A stretch of 64,000 bases of DNA from Gibbula magus (lineage: Eukaryota; Mollusca; Gastropoda; Trochida; Trochidae): NCBI GenBank assembly GCA_936450465.1, contig OW388293.1:22717860-22781859 (forward strand). The letters run 5' to 3'. A model generated the notes under the pieces. That model saw nothing but the letters and a program-made list of their open reading frames with translations. It was not told where the DNA came from and searched no databases. A program made the position numbers and the translations under genes. Each line of letters starts with the position of its first letter. The stretch's first letter is position 1. This document shows, one piece after another, positions 24,901 to 37,300 of the stretch.

Positions 24901-27900
24901 TTCACCAAAACGTTTGATGTTTTGAGAGTATGAGTCTTCAAAAGCCTTCTCCTCATTAACGGCAATACATACAGCAATGTGTGATATCTCAAATGAAACC
25001 TGATTCAATTTTTGAAAAAGTTGTACACATGAAATAACGTCAAAATTACTTACTGCAATCTCTTTCTAATACCTAGCTTAACACTTCCATACAGATCATT
25101 ACCATATAAAACCTGATAGCCACGTCACAAATGGGACATTCACAAAAGGTGATTTTGAGAATTTTCGAGGAATGTTTTCTTTGGAGAATTTCAATCGTAA
25201 ACCACTGAAACAAACATGTCATAGAACACAGGAAATTTTTTAAATTCGCGTTTTTCATCAGTTTCAGGGATTATGCTGTTTTTTCGGATAGATTGTGACG
25301 TGACAAGGTAGATGCGTTACTACACAGTGAAGGGGTGCTAAAATCAGAGGATGTTCAATCCAAAATTGATCACGTTCCTTGAGAACCATACAGAATCGAG
25401 TATCCAGAAATGTCATGGTAGAACTAATTACGAATTGTCTACGAATGTGAAAATTTTCTCTTTTGTGATGATTGGTGACAATTCGGCTCGTAGTGAAATA
25501 GGGGCATTTGAAGGATAAACATAAAGCAGGGGACCAATAATATATTTCCATTTTCAGGGGAGTATTTTCCTTTGAGAATTTTTATTCGAAAACTAATGAA
25601 GATAAAGATATGATTGGTAGCTCATTTTAAAGCTGACAAACTAATAGATTAAGGAGAGTTTAATTAAAAAATGGGGTTCAGGGTTAAGTGGAAGTCTTGA
25701 AGACCTTAGTCTGACAATTGATTCTGTAATTCATGATACATCGGGAAATAAACATTTCTGATATGTTTAATATTCTCCAATTATTATATTATTTGGTTTC
25801 AATGATATGTGAAATTCGACTTTCATCCATCAGTCAGTTTAATCATCATCCATGCTTTGTATTCATCATGCAGACGTTCTCAAATATTATTATTGTGTTT
25901 TTACCTTTTCTGTCAAGGTTGATTCGTAGATAGAATGGTCGAACACCCAAGAAGTGCATTTGGTTGTCTGGTTGTTGAGGTGACTCTCGTTCATTGGCTG
26001 CTTGTACATGTAACAAGATGATCTGACTTGTTGTCCTCTTTTAATCTCCCAGGGAATGGACATATTGACGAGAAGGCCATGGCTCGCGCTCTGGATCGCA
26101 TAAGTGTCATTCTCATTCAATGAACACCTGAATCATATGATTTATATATTACCCTTAAGAAAACTAAAATCGAATATTATTGAGATGAAGAGTTAACTAC
26201 TTTGTTACCTGGCGTCACTCTCAATACCGCGTTTTGATTTCTCCCTGTTTTTATCACAGACAGATATGTCAAAATTTGGTCAGAAATGAGTGACAAATGA
26301 GATATGATGAAACAAATAACATCTTACCTGTAATAAATTCGTTAAAAATTCGTAACATTCGCTTATTTCCTTTGTCTGCACTTTGAAAAATACGAAAAGG
26401 TCTTACAGTCTAGCACGCCCTTTCAATAAACATCTGGTATTAATTAAAAAAGTACGTTTTTTTAAATATGTAACTTAAATACCAAACATTGTGGCCAAAA
26501 ACTATCTTGACAAAAAGCGATTTCAGCACCCAAGTGTATTTGAACAGACATGCAAATAAAAGTATCGTACTCCGATGTATGATATTGTAAATACTTCTTT
26601 ACAAAATATGTACCTATTAAACACAATCACCATTGACTTGCTCTGACTGCAGGTTTTCATTGTCATTCTTTTGAAAATGAGGGGACGTTTCTTTTGTTCT
26701 TCAGTGTATGAGTTATGTCAGTTATAACATTGGTATGCTTTGTACAACGGGCACTTGTTTTATCATTGCGGATATATTAGGTAAGCAGGGATACATAAAG
26801 CATCAACGGATCCTCCGAATTTTAATAAATGAATTCAAATTTGTCGATAGCTCATCAGGTTTAGAAATGACAAATTGTAAAATATATTTCAAAGAAGAAG
26901 CTAGATGTTGGATTATTAACAGCTCCAAAATCTCTATTGACCAATGAATGTGCAATAAATGTTAAATACTTTTACGTTTGGACAAGAAATAAAAAAGGTG
27001 TTTATTGAGCGGATGATTGTTTTGTATGATATTGGAACTAATCTACAATTATCTTGACCTTGTTAAAAAGTGCACATGTCAGATTTCCTTTAACATTCAC
27101 GGTGACGCCATTCAATTCTAGGATGCGAGATGCACGGAGATTAACGAAAGTAGTATGTTTTTTTAGCTTTGACCTGTTTTGCATATTTACATACATCAGA
27201 GTATATACAGAGGATATTAAATGAATGTCTATGTCATACTATGTTTACGATACGAGTGCCTGAATATTAGTATTTTCCGAGCTAGAGCAAGGGATATACC
27301 GATATTCAGGCACGGGTGTCGTAAATGTAGTATGACATAGACACGAATATAATATTATGTTTATTAATAAGTCGTGTAATTAATGAAAATGAATAGCATT
27401 GTTTATGACATCACGTCACCGTGACAAAGTGATATTTTGCCCTAGGCCATCGTATGAAAATATGAACCTCAATATGATAACCCTTAAAGGTGATAAATAC
27501 TTTTATGTTTATGTTTGTTGAAGTACATTTGGGGTGTTGAAATCGCTTTGTCAACATGGTTTTTAGTCAGAATGTTTGCCGTTTAACTTGAAAACATGGC
27601 TGTAGGACGTCAAACAACAAAAAAGCCCTCTTTGACTCTTTTATCTCGTCTATTTCGAAAACAGAGATTTCTTAAAACGTTGATTCTCAGAAATATGAAC
27701 AGATAGTGTTTTGAATATTAATTTAGTTTAGATGGCATCTGAAGACATAATGTATTTCAGTTAAGTTGATCACATGTGGATTGGATTATTTTGCTTTGAG
27801 CTTGGGTGTAGAATAGAGTTCTGAATAAAAGATTGATGATTGTCCTATAACCAAGGGACGGTTTCATAAACGTACATATGAGCACATATCTTAACATTGT

Positions 27901-28248
27901 ATTAAGATGGTAGGGATTAAGATAGTTTCTTGAACATAACTAGAGATATAGGGATAAAGGATTGATTGAGGGAGTTGTAGAAGTGATGATTGATTGAGGG
28001 AGTTGTAGAAGTGATTATAAGTGTATTTATGCCACTTTGTATCTATTGTTTATGTTTATGAAAGGGGTGAAAGGAGTTCCAAAAAGTACAGTGTTTTAAC
28101 ATTACCTGTGAGGGGGGATGTCCACAAGGAATACAACGGACAAAGCCAGGAGAGCACCAGTCATGGACGGTACACACATCACGTATATTATCCATTTTTG
28201 ATACTTTCCGAAATCACCAATAATTTCAAGAATTTCATCAAACTTCAT
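15974..28248 (-). CDS. SLC22-type organic ion transporter, copy A (one-base deletion in exon 3)
   Basis: Ten exons on the minus strand: 28106-28248, 25905-26127, 24460-24562, 23912-24066, 22312-22480, 21003-21218, 20427-20653, 18640-18821, 16558-16709, 15974-16055. Start is [11 protein letters not shown]; no in-frame Met lies further upstream in copy B before a stop. Exon 2 is the large extracellular loop, with four N-glycosylation sequons and Cys. Exons 3-4 hold the TM2-3 MFS signature, exon 6 the [11 protein letters not shown] motif, exon 7 DRAGRK (TM8-9 loop), exon 9 [11 protein letters not shown], typical of SLC22. Members are plasma-membrane 12-TM carriers of organic cations, anions or carnitine; substrate cannot be told. 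Exon 3 is 103 nt against 104 in copy B: one base is missing just before SDKFGRR, which shifts the frame. Exon 6 has a GC donor. Probably a pseudogene unless the deletion is a sequence error. Confidence 0.85.
16056..16557 (-). other. Intron 9 of SLC22 copy A
   Basis: Non-coding, with a tRNA-like SINE fragment at ~16262-16385. The related intron of copy B has swollen to 7.5 kb with Tc1 and hAT insertions. Confidence 0.6.
16262..16385 (+). repeat. tRNA-derived SINE-like fragment
   Basis: GTGGCTGATTTGTTAAGC resembles an A-box region, and GGGTAAGAATCCCGC resembles a degenerate B-box (GGTTCGAATCC). A related stretch (TGGCGRTTGGTG..., CACAAGGGAA) lies at ~38722-38785 in the matching intron of copy B, so it predates the gene duplication. 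Confidence 0.4.
16710..18639 (-). other. Intron 8 of SLC22 copy A
   Basis: Non-coding. It contains the foldback element 17551-17730 and a direct repeat of GCTGATGGTTCAAAGGA at ~17287 and ~17312. No gene is seen. Confidence 0.5.
17551..17730. repeat. Foldback element with ~85-bp arms
   Basis: The left arm contains AAGAAATAGATTTCATAATG and GGCTTATAAACGG; the right arm returns through CCGTTTATAAGCCAG and CATTATGAAATCTATTTCTT. The centre is GCCGGAGCTTGTCGACGGC. The arms are nearly identical, so the element is recent or maintained by gene conversion. Confidence 0.85.
18822..20426 (-). other. Intron 7 of SLC22 copy A
   Basis: Non-coding apart from a small inverted-repeat element at ~20186-20345. 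No other gene. Confidence 0.5.
20186..20345. repeat. MITE-like element with GGATATAACGAAC ends
   Basis: Left end GTAGAATACGGATATAACGA, right end reverse complement GATAGAAGACCGATATAACG. A related element, in the opposite orientation, lies at ~40910-41078 in the matching intron of copy B. Confidence 0.55.
21219..22311 (-). other. Intron 5 of SLC22 copy A
   Basis: About 1.1 kb, no gene or transposon recognised. The equivalent intron of copy B is 9.7 kb and holds mariner, Penelope-like and L1-type elements, so this copy shows roughly the uninvaded state. Confidence 0.6.
22481..23911 (-). other. Intron 4 of SLC22 copy A, with a partial duplicate of exon 4
   Basis: Mostly non-coding. Positions 23701-23785 repeat the 3' part of exon 4 (minus strand reads [19 protein letters not shown], with a His-Leu in place of His-Met). 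It is followed by AAACTAGT-type flanking sequence also repeated after exon 4. This looks like a local tandem duplication that includes the exon end. Confidence 0.6.
23701..23785 (-). pseudogene. Partial duplicate of SLC22 exon 4
   Basis: Nearly the same as 23912-23990 but without the 5' half of the exon (no FGRRPVIL block) and with a changed donor (CGATGTCGGTATAC). It could not splice as a full exon. Confidence 0.65.
24563..25904 (-). other. Intron 2 of SLC22 copy A
   Basis: Non-coding, AT-rich. I see degenerate direct repeats around ACTTGCATGA and TCTTGTTCGTATTCAG (24690-24840) but no gene. Confidence 0.5.
26128..28105 (-). other. Intron 1 of SLC22 copy A
   Basis: Non-coding. The part from ~27050 to 28105, plus exon 1 and its upstream flank to ~28450, is present again in reverse orientation at ~59455-61570. 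It contains a foldback element at 27213-27353. Confidence 0.6.
27213..27353. repeat. Foldback element in intron 1 of copy A
   Basis: The arms contain GTCTATGTCATACTATGTTT and its complement (AATGTAGTATGACATAGAC). The centre TTCCGAGCTAGAGCAAGGG is GAGC-rich. The same element is found inverted at ~61275-61405. Confidence 0.75.
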
Positions 28249-28960
28249 TTTTGCTTCTCTGAGAAGATTTTCAAAGTGTCTGTCAATTTGATCTGTTCAC
28301 AAGTGTTTGCAGGATGAGAGGGCATTTGAATATGGTCCTATTTTTAAGTTCCCGTCCATCGCAGGCAGATGCATTACACACTATACACCCAATTTAGACA
28401 TTAAGTACACATTTGTGTTGACAGGGATATCAGGTGTAAGACATAAAATGCACATAACCCTGCATTGCATACAACTACTGCATAGATACACTGAAGATAA
28501 CATACATATTAGACCGATAGGTTATTTGCATTTTCATGGTAGCGTGGACATTGATTAAGCCAGAATTAAGCTCTGGTGTGCATTTTATGGGTTGGTGGTT
28601 TCTTAATTTCTGCTTCCAATAGAACAATTTGACCTTTGTCTCATTGAAGGGAAGGGTTTGTGTTCTGAGCATAACTTTTTGACCCATCTTCATTATAACG
28701 TGTAACCTCTATAATATAAATCTGTTTCAAAATTAAGCAGTTGAATTAATTATCGGTAAATAGCTAATATAATAACAACTTGTTAACCAAAAGGCACTCT
28801 TGGATTGGTTACTGTCTATCAAGGAGTATTGCGGAACCGGCTGATAAAGGATACTGTTACATTAATGTAGACTTGTAGACAAATACAATAACATGCAATT
28901 AATATTTTTTTCATTTTCAGAGAGTTTTGTCGAATTTGAATAAAAAGAAGAAGAATTGTT
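28249..28960. other. 5' flank of SLC22 copy A
   Basis: No gene. The part up to ~28450 is homologous to the flanks of copy B and of the inverted exon 1; it includes the empty TTAA site (28410-28413 region) that a MITE occupies at 59512. Positions ~28590-28700 are a degenerate copy of the GAGCATAA interspersed repeat. No promoter motif is clear enough to call. Confidence 0.45.
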
Positions 28961-29760
28961 TGATGTTTCTATCTGTAAATTAGATACGTTAAGATATATT
29001 ATGTTATTTACGAAAGGTGACACAACACTGCCTTCAAACTATAGACCAATATCTCTTATAAGCTGTGTTGGTTTTTGATAGAGTTGTTTTCCAATATTTG
29101 TTTAACTATTTTCATACTAATATGCTCCTGTTTAAATGTCAGTCTGGTTTTGAACCAGGGCATTCCAGTCCTCATTAATTAATTGAAATATTTCACAGAG
29201 TTTGTGAATGATTAGACAAAAAATAAAAAGAGTGTTTCAGATTTTAAATCGTCACTGACTGACTGTTGTGTACATGCACCACAGTGTGGTTCATACGGTA
29301 AAATAAATCTAAATTATCCATACAAAATTGTGATATTCAGTAAGTTGTTTGAATTTTTATTTATAAAGAGCTAGAATTAAGACTACTCCAAACTGTACCC
29401 TGTGGAGAATTCATATCATTATTTCTTTCAATGATAAATGTTTAAGAGCAAAATATTGATCATCTCTAAAGCGCAAATTTAATTTAGTTAATACTTCAGT
29501 CAACCTCAAACTTTTGTTAGAAGGAAGTGCATACCTATTACCCTGTCAGACTACAAGTGTATTTAAGTCAACGATTTGTATAGTATATTAATATTACTTT
29601 ATTCCATAGAATATATGTCCTCTTCTTATTGTGTTCTCTTGTAATCTATCTTTCATCTGTTTGTAAAATATGTAACTCACCTTTGTAAATACCAAGGAGG
29701 GGGTATTCTTAGTTGGATAACTTCTTCCTAATCTTTTTCACAATGAATAAAATATGTTTA
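28960..29760 (+). pseudogene. Degenerate non-LTR retrotransposon (LINE) remnant
   Basis: The plus strand reads TKGDTTLPSNYRPISLISC-like sequence around 29015-29075, the start of a LINE reverse transcriptase domain (family pattern NYRPISLLS). Stops and frameshifts follow. The tail reads FVNTKEGV near 29690, and a run of AATAAAATATG lies near 29745. The clade cannot be told. It lies between the two SLC22 copies. Confidence 0.5.
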
Positions 29761-30570
29761 AACCAAAGTTAAAAGTTTACAGATAGATGGATGGACGGAC
29801 GCCCGACGGCATGCCGTACAATAAGCCCATTATGCGTTTCAAGCCTAATATGCTAAAGAGTACATAACAGAAGATTTAGGTTATAGTATTTTATTAGTAA
29901 CTTATTCACATAACAATACAATAGTTTTTGAATATCAATGACCACTAAATGATGTATTTAACACATATCTGCCTATTTGTATGCATTTTAAAACATGCAC
30001 TGATTATTTTCGATTATTTTTATATGTATTTTTGTTTTGAATTCCCACTTCTAAATTTATGCTAAATCACCAGCAACTAAGTAATTGAATGTAAAGCAAC
30101 GGAAAACAGAAAATCTAATTTGAAGAGAACCGAGGTGAGGTGAGTTGGTGTATAACGCCGCTTTCAAGAGTATTTCACTTATATCGCGGCTGCTAGTATT
30201 ATGGCAGGGAGAAAGCCTGCAATGCCATGTGGCTATGCACTGCGGTGAAACCTGCGAGCAGCGGCTGGAACTAGGAAAAGAACCGATCTTGCCAAAAACA
30301 ACACAATGTTTGCAAATAACAAACAGGACTGTCGTTTATAATTTGACATTTTTGGGGGACATTTTTGACAGTTAATAAAAATTTAGAACATTTAGATACA
30401 TTTTGTAATGTTAAAGCCTCAATTCTAAACTGATGTTCGTCTTGTGTTCCAAATTGAAGCTCATGTTAAACGTATACATATGGCAAGACTGGAGCTGTAT
30501 TTCTAATGCAGTAAACGACGTGTTTAGTTTTGGCTCTTTAAAGGGCATTTAGAAGTGGTATACATAAGAA
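29760..30570. other. Duplicated downstream flank of the SLC22 unit
   Basis: No gene. Sequence ~29845-30540 matches ~12890-13270 and nearby bases downstream of copy A, marking the shared edge of the tandem duplication. The open frame at 30145-30375 looks like chance. Confidence 0.45.
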
Positions 30571-31135
30571 CAGGAAGATTTTCTGGATAACAACTTCTTT
30601 AATGTGACCAGTATCCAAGTATCCCAACCATCCACCCACTCCTGTCGGAGCAAATTATCCGAGGAGTCCCTACCAAACAACACCTATAAGCTCCAATCAC
30701 CATCCAACAACTTCAAAGCACTTCAACAACTTCATCAACAATTGGCCTCTCTTCCAATCAACTGTAATTATTGTTTGCTTTACAATTTCAATAAAGCCAA
30801 TTGGCCTCCCTCGTTTTATCATTTGTATTTATATACATCTTCAATAAAGCCTACAGGCCATCGTTTATCTACCCCTGCAGTACTTACTCTCCTCATGTTT
30901 GTATTGCAAACTCTAGTGTATACCCCCTCATGCTTGTATTAACAATCCCTATTGTATACCATTCTCATGCATGTTAATCTCCCTGATTGAGTTTCCTCAC
31001 CATTGTTTTGTTTGCTTTATAAATGTATCATATTTTGTTATTTCCTCACTTTCCACCTGATGAAGGAGTGAGTATGTACTCCGACACGTCGTATATTTTC
31101 ACATTAAAGAAGTTGTTATCTAGAAAATCTTCCTG
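30571..31135. mobile_element. ~565-bp element with 37-bp terminal inverted repeats
   Basis: The left end CAGGAAGATTTTCTGGATAA and the reverse complement of the right end CAGGAAGATTTTCTAGATAA match over 37 bases with one mismatch, continuing to CTTCTTTAATGTGA. The inside is non-coding and C-rich on the plus strand. Near the right end it carries CTGATGA, a GGAGT/ACTCC hairpin and GACACGTC (31057-31090), a layout seen at the ends of some Penelope-like elements. It is a non-autonomous element of uncertain class. Confidence 0.6.
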
Positions 31136-31374
31136 ATCTTGTGTTTAGTTTCCTTTTTTTGCATTAACAACGTATGTAACTAAGAAAGAAATGATTTAAG
31201 TATTTGTTTTATTTGATAAGTTAGTTGGTATACAAACGAGCAAATTTTCAACAATCAACTACCAGTTGACATGAGGAGTAATTACAAAACGGCTGGTAGT
31301 CTTAATTAATTTCGTAATATATATCACTTTTACAATTTGAAATATCAATCACACGTTCATCCTATTGTATTATA

Positions 31375-34300
31375 TCACATTGCCGTTGACATCGTAGTAT
31401 CTGGAATTCCCGATTTTCCCTCCATGTCTGATTTCTCGTTGGATTTTTTACCAGCACTGAAATATAAAATAAACCATGAAATATCATTTGGATCTGGGAT
31501 CGTTGCTATTTTCAAACAGGATAGGATGGAAAATAAAGAAGTGTTTCATAGTTATTGTTATAAGGATAATGTGTATACAATGTAATAAGATATAAACTCA
31601 CGGGCACCCACTTTGTAAAAAAAAACATTTGAAGAATGGCAAGATTAACTTTACAAGAATGTGAGCGAGCAATCGGGATGATTGAAATGGGAGCCACCCA
31701 CACCCATGTTGCAAGCTCGTTTGGCTGTCACAGCACAACTGTCACAAGACTAATGCAGCGTTATCGTCATTCTGGACAGATCTCAGACAAGCTAGGATCA
31801 GGCCGACCAAGAGTCATAACCCACCAGGAGGATCGATACTAGGGGTGTAACGATACACCGATACCATCGATATTTACAAAGTAACGATTCTTGTATCGCG
31901 AAGTTTCTGAAATCGCGGTACGCTAAAAATAGAATCGAGTAAAGAGTTACCTCCCTTTGCTTAAGCGCGGGACTAACCAAAATGGCGGCTGAAACATCGC
32001 CGGTAATCATGGACGCGCCTGCCTCATTTAAGTCGCCTGTGTGGGGCAATTTTGGCTTTCTAAAAGATTCCAATAGAAAAACTGTCATCTGCAAAGTTTG
32101 CAAGAGTCAAATGGCATACTCCGGAAACACAACGAACATGGCGACTCATCTTCGCCGGCACCACTCCATCATGTCACAGGGGATTTTACAATCACACACA
32201 AGCACGAAAAGTGACAGCTGTATCAAAACACAGCCGAAAATAACGGCGTTTTCGTCCACCTCAAATACAAAACTGACAAGTCAGGCAAAATCGAAGATAA
32301 ATTCTACCATTCTCGAATTTCTGGTTGACGATCTCCGACCGTTCAGATTGGTGGAATCGCCGAAATTCCGACGTTTGCTTTCGCTTTTGGAGCCAAGGTA
32401 CAACGTGCCGAGTCGGCAATACTTCAGTGAAACAATGCTGCCCCTGCTTTACGAAAGTAATAAATCTCTCGTAATGAATGAACTTCGACAAGCTGCTGCC
32501 ATGGCCATAACAACCGATGGGTAAGTTGTATATTATGTCGATAATGTTTAATTGCTTGAAACTAATTATTAAAAAGGTATTTTAAAATCTAAAGTTGTTT
32601 TTTTTTATCAATAATCGAAATATGAATTTTCTGGTGATTCTTAATGAAGTCAAATAAATTGAAATAATGACAAATATAATTAATTTATTTAATGTGTTAC
32701 TGATTTTGATAAATACTAAAATAAATGCAGGGTATAATCATTTACTTTTCAAAATAATGTGTTAATGATTTTATAATTGATATTTACAGCAGTTTGCCAT
32801 TTTATTACATATACATATTACATGGACCTACTGTTTTAAATTGATTGTTTTGGCCAACATAATGGAAATTAGCTCACCTACAGACACATAATTAATTTTC
32901 AATTAATAAAAATAATTATCAATTGATAAGTGATATTTGCTAATTTAAAAGTACTTGTAAGTTCATGATGAATCCTGATTCTTAAAGAAAGTTTTTGAAA
33001 AATATTTGATCTCGATGTTATAACTTATTAAATCTAATAAGTTGTTTATTAAATTAACATACTATAAATGAATGTTGATAACTTAATACTATATTTTTAT
33101 TTTATGCTTTGATATATAATAATAAATATTAATAATTATTAATAAATATTAAATAATAATTAATTTCCTCAGTAGTACAGTACAGTTTAACTTGACAGTT
33201 GACATGTTTGAAAGATCTTTTGAAAGTAGCTCAATTAAATCCCTTTGGAAATAAGTTTGAACAAGTTTGAAGACTAGTACAAAAAACTGTACAATAGTAC
33301 ATGTCTGTTTCTAAAATTGTGACTATATTTATAATTATATTTCTTGATATTTTTCAGTTGGACTAGCCGTGCAACCGAATCGTATGTTACGGTCACAGCG
33401 CAGTTCATTGACAAGTCCTGGAAAATGAAGAACTTCGTCCTCCAAACCAGAAGAATGGATGACAACCATACGGCAGCAAACTTGTCAACAGTTCTGATGA
33501 CTTGTGTTGAAGAATGGGGTCTGAAAAAGAATGGCATTCTTCCTGCCCTTGTGTCCGACAATGCTGCAAATATGGTTGCAGCAGCAAGGGAGGGTGGCTT
33601 CGATCCCTATGTGAGGTGTTTCGCACACACTCTCAACCTTGCAGCCCAGAGAGGACTTAAGGTTAATGCTGTCGCAAATCTGCTTGCCAAAATCCGTCGC
33701 ATTGTGGCATTTTTCCACAAAAGCACTGTCGCAGCAGCTTCATTAAAAGAAAAGCAAAAGCTGCTTGGCATTCCACCCCACAAGTTGAAGATCGACGTCT
33801 GCACCAGGTGGAACTCTGCCTTCGACATGGTGGAAAGGTATCTGGAGCAGCAGGCAGCTGTTTATGCTGCACTTCTCAGCACCAAGGAACTGCGAAAAAG
33901 GGAGAGGGACATCACTGCACTCAGTGACAGTGATATTGTAAACGCTGAATACATGGTCGTGACCATGAAGCAACTTAAAGCTGCAACCCTCGCTCTCTGT
34001 ACAGAAGAAGGCCCAACTCTATCCCTCATCATTCCGCTTCTTCATAAACTGAGGACAAGTCTCAAGGTGACAGATCAGGACCCCAGGCTCATTAAGGACA
34101 TGAAAGTAGCGATATCTGCTGACCTTCTGAACAGGTACATATCAATGATGAAATTTTATGTGCTTGCCAAATTCGAAAGAGTATAAAAATATAAAAAGGT
34201 TAATTTGTATTTTGATATCTTAATCTCAGAATAATCTGTCAACTTGACACAACTTGTCAAATTGTTTTAGTTTAATTATGTTTTATTATTTAATGGCATG

Positions 34301-37300
34301 TGTTTGTCATGTGAGCTCACTCGGATGTAAAACAAATTCCCTAGCGGACAATAAAGAATTATCTTATCTTAATTACATGACCTTAATTATATTAGCATAC
34401 AAATTTGTATACATTAATACATGTACAGTTGCACTGCTTGTTTTTAAATTCAAATCATGAAGTAATCTAATAGTAATAAATCTATTAAATCAAACCTTTT
34501 TACAGGTACACTGACATCACAGAATTGCTGGAAGTTGCGACATCTTTGGACCCCAGGTTCAAGAACATGCCCTTTCTGACAGATGAGCACAAAGCTACAA
34601 CCTTTGCCAATCTCCAAACCATGGTAGAAGATTCTGCCAATTTGTGTCAACGAGTAAGGAAAGAAGTCTCTTCTTAAAGACGACTGTTCAATTTCTAAAG
34701 ATAACTATTTAACTAACATTCTGAAAGTTGACTCCTTAATGTTGTCTTTGATATTGAACAAATAATAATAATTAATGTTAAATTTTGTAATAGTCATTTA
34801 TAATTTAATATTAAATTGTATTGAGTGATCCCATCCTCTAGTTTTTCAATCAGAGTTCTCTCACATGTCAAGTCATATTAAAGGGGAAATACAGACGTGA
34901 TTAAAATGGGTCCCATAGAAATAAACAAACGCTATGCTAGTAGGTTTTATGTTCCATGTCATATTTTAACGTCACTGTTGCGAACCAACACATTCTATTG
35001 CTAGCTGTTAATTAGCCTTTGTTTATTTCTATGGGACCCATTTTTATCACAGCCGTAGTTCCAAGTAATAACATTTTGTCATTTGTGTTTGACCTTTTAA
35101 TATGCTTTAAATTATGGAAAAGCTAAATGCTTGTGTTATCTCAGTGCTTTTCTGTCTGATTTCATTATTGCACAATGGCAGACCGACCACACTTTTGTTC
35201 TTCAAAATATGTTTTTTAATGTATGTAAATCCCCCCCCCCCCCCCTATTTTTCAGGTGAAGGTGGAACCAGTGACAGAAGAGATAGAGGGACAGGCCCGA
35301 CAAGTCCAGCAAGGTCAACACGAGCCGGTTAACCCCCCTTTGCCATCTCTGCCAGGTCTACAGGATCAACCAGATCTACCTCAACTGCCGTCCAGTCTTC
35401 CTGCTCATGAAGAAGACTTAGAAGAAGTGGGTTCAACTTCTCCTTCCAAGTCGCCGCCTAAAAAGAAAAAGGCACTTGACGAACTGTTAGGTGATGTCTT
35501 CATTGAACGTGTCGAGCCTCCCAGAGACAAGTCTGTGAAAGATTTAGTATCCAGTGAAATGGAACGTTACAAAGAGGAGCCCATGATTCCCCTACAAGCT
35601 GATCCTCTGATGTGGTGGAAAGAACATTCCTTTTTTTTCCCCCATCTTGCTGTTGTTGCCAGGAATCTTTTGGCTGTCCCAGCTACCTCTGTACCTTCAG
35701 AGAGGGTATTCTCTACAACAGGCGATATCCTTACTGCCCAACGGTCATCACTTAAATCGAAATATGTCGATATGATGGTCTTCCTCAAAAAGAATATGCC
35801 ATAAGTTCTAGACCTCACGATATGATACCGTTGAGCAGTAAGGATATTGCCTGATAGTGGCTGATACCCTCTCTGAAGGTGTTTCGGTGTATCGTTACAC
35901 CCCTCTTAAGTTCCATAACTTAAAGTTATCAACCCAGCAGTTTTGTGGCCAACTACTTGTTCTTGTTCTATTGTTACTTTTTACATTCATCAAAGTTCCA
36001 TCATCCATGTATATATGTTTCCCTGGTAGTTTTCTTCTGTCAAAGAAAATTGAAATGATTCAAATGAAATGAACATTCATTTTTATCCCACCAGTATTAC
36101 ACATACCGTGGGATATAGTCATCACCCTGTCCGTCTGTCCGTCCGTAATCATTTCGTTTCCGGAGTAGAACTTGAAAACCATTTATCATAACTTTCTGAA
36201 ACTTTACATATGTATAATGTATTACATATTTACTGGAGCGGTACCTTTTGATATTTTCAGATTTCTGTAAAACAATTTGTTTCATTTACATCATTACATG
36301 GAAACGTGTTGAAATTAGACTGTTCAGGGATATGTTCGTTTCCGGAGCAGAACTCGAAAACCACTCATCATTTCTTTCTGAAACTTTGCATGTGGACTGG
36401 TGCCTTTTGATATTTTGAGATTCTAATTTTTTTTCCATTAACTAGTTTCCATGTAAATCGAGAATTTTACTCTGTTCACTTATTGACTTTCAAACTAGAA
36501 TTAAAAGTCTATCATATTGCCAGATGCTATTAAAGCACTCTGAGTTAATAGGGGACCGATGGGATATGTGACATATGTCAATGTCATCTTCTGATGACTC
36601 TTGTTATTTTTCATCTTCTGATGACTCTTGTTATTTTTGTGATAACAGATTTTGTGGTCATTCTTCTGGAATGTCTCCTCTTTCACAGAACATATGAAGG
36701 ATTATTTCCTGTGATTACCAATTTGTGGTTTTAAGAACTGACCACTGACCAGTGTACAACACTGAAAAAAAGTGAATATTTAATTGTTATTTATTAAATT
36801 TATTTGATCAAGTCGTTTCTTCTTCCTGTTGTTTATTCAAAAGTAAAACTGTGGATTGGTAACAAGGTAGTTTTGTTTAGTTTACATTACAATCCAATAT
36901 ATTCCCCTTTGTATGGCATATATACATTTATTCATGAAATAATCATTTAAGCCATCATGTATCGCGATACCTGATGTATCGTCAGTCTGTATCGCGATAC
37001 GTATCGTATCGTGAGGTCTTCTGCGATACTCAGCTCTAATCGATACCTGTGCAGGTTACACCTCAGGAACCGATTCTTGACTGTGATGTCATCGGCGTCA
37101 AATGCCCTAGGCCACAGGGTAAGCAGACGCACAGTGTCCAGAAGTCTTAGGTCCCATGGCATCAGGGCACACAGACCGTTCCGGTGACAGCAGTTGATAG
37201 TTGAGATGTGTAAGGACGGTGTTATGTTGGCAGCGACGTCAGTGGCAGAGGGTGCTTTTCTCTGACGAAAGTCGGTTCTGTCTCTTCAAAGCAGATGAAA

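Larger units (their letters stand above)
31840..37038 (+). mobile_element. hAT (ZBED-type) DNA transposon, 5.2 kb, nested in Tc1
   Basis: The element begins TAGGGGTGTAACGATACACC and its right end, reverse complemented, begins TAGAGCTGAGTATCGCAG; both fit the short hAT end pattern TAGNGNTG. It is bounded by an exact 8-bp duplication (ATCGATAC), the hAT hallmark. Subterminal repeats of GTATCGCGATAC lie in the last ~80 bases, with related TATCGCG sequence near the left end. It encodes a complete four-exon transposase. An inverted copy of the left end lies internally at 35885-35905. Confidence 0.92.

Noticed and set aside
33274..33973. Several minus-strand open frames opposite the hAT transposase
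   Set aside because: They overlap well-supported plus-strand transposase exons and show no domain features.
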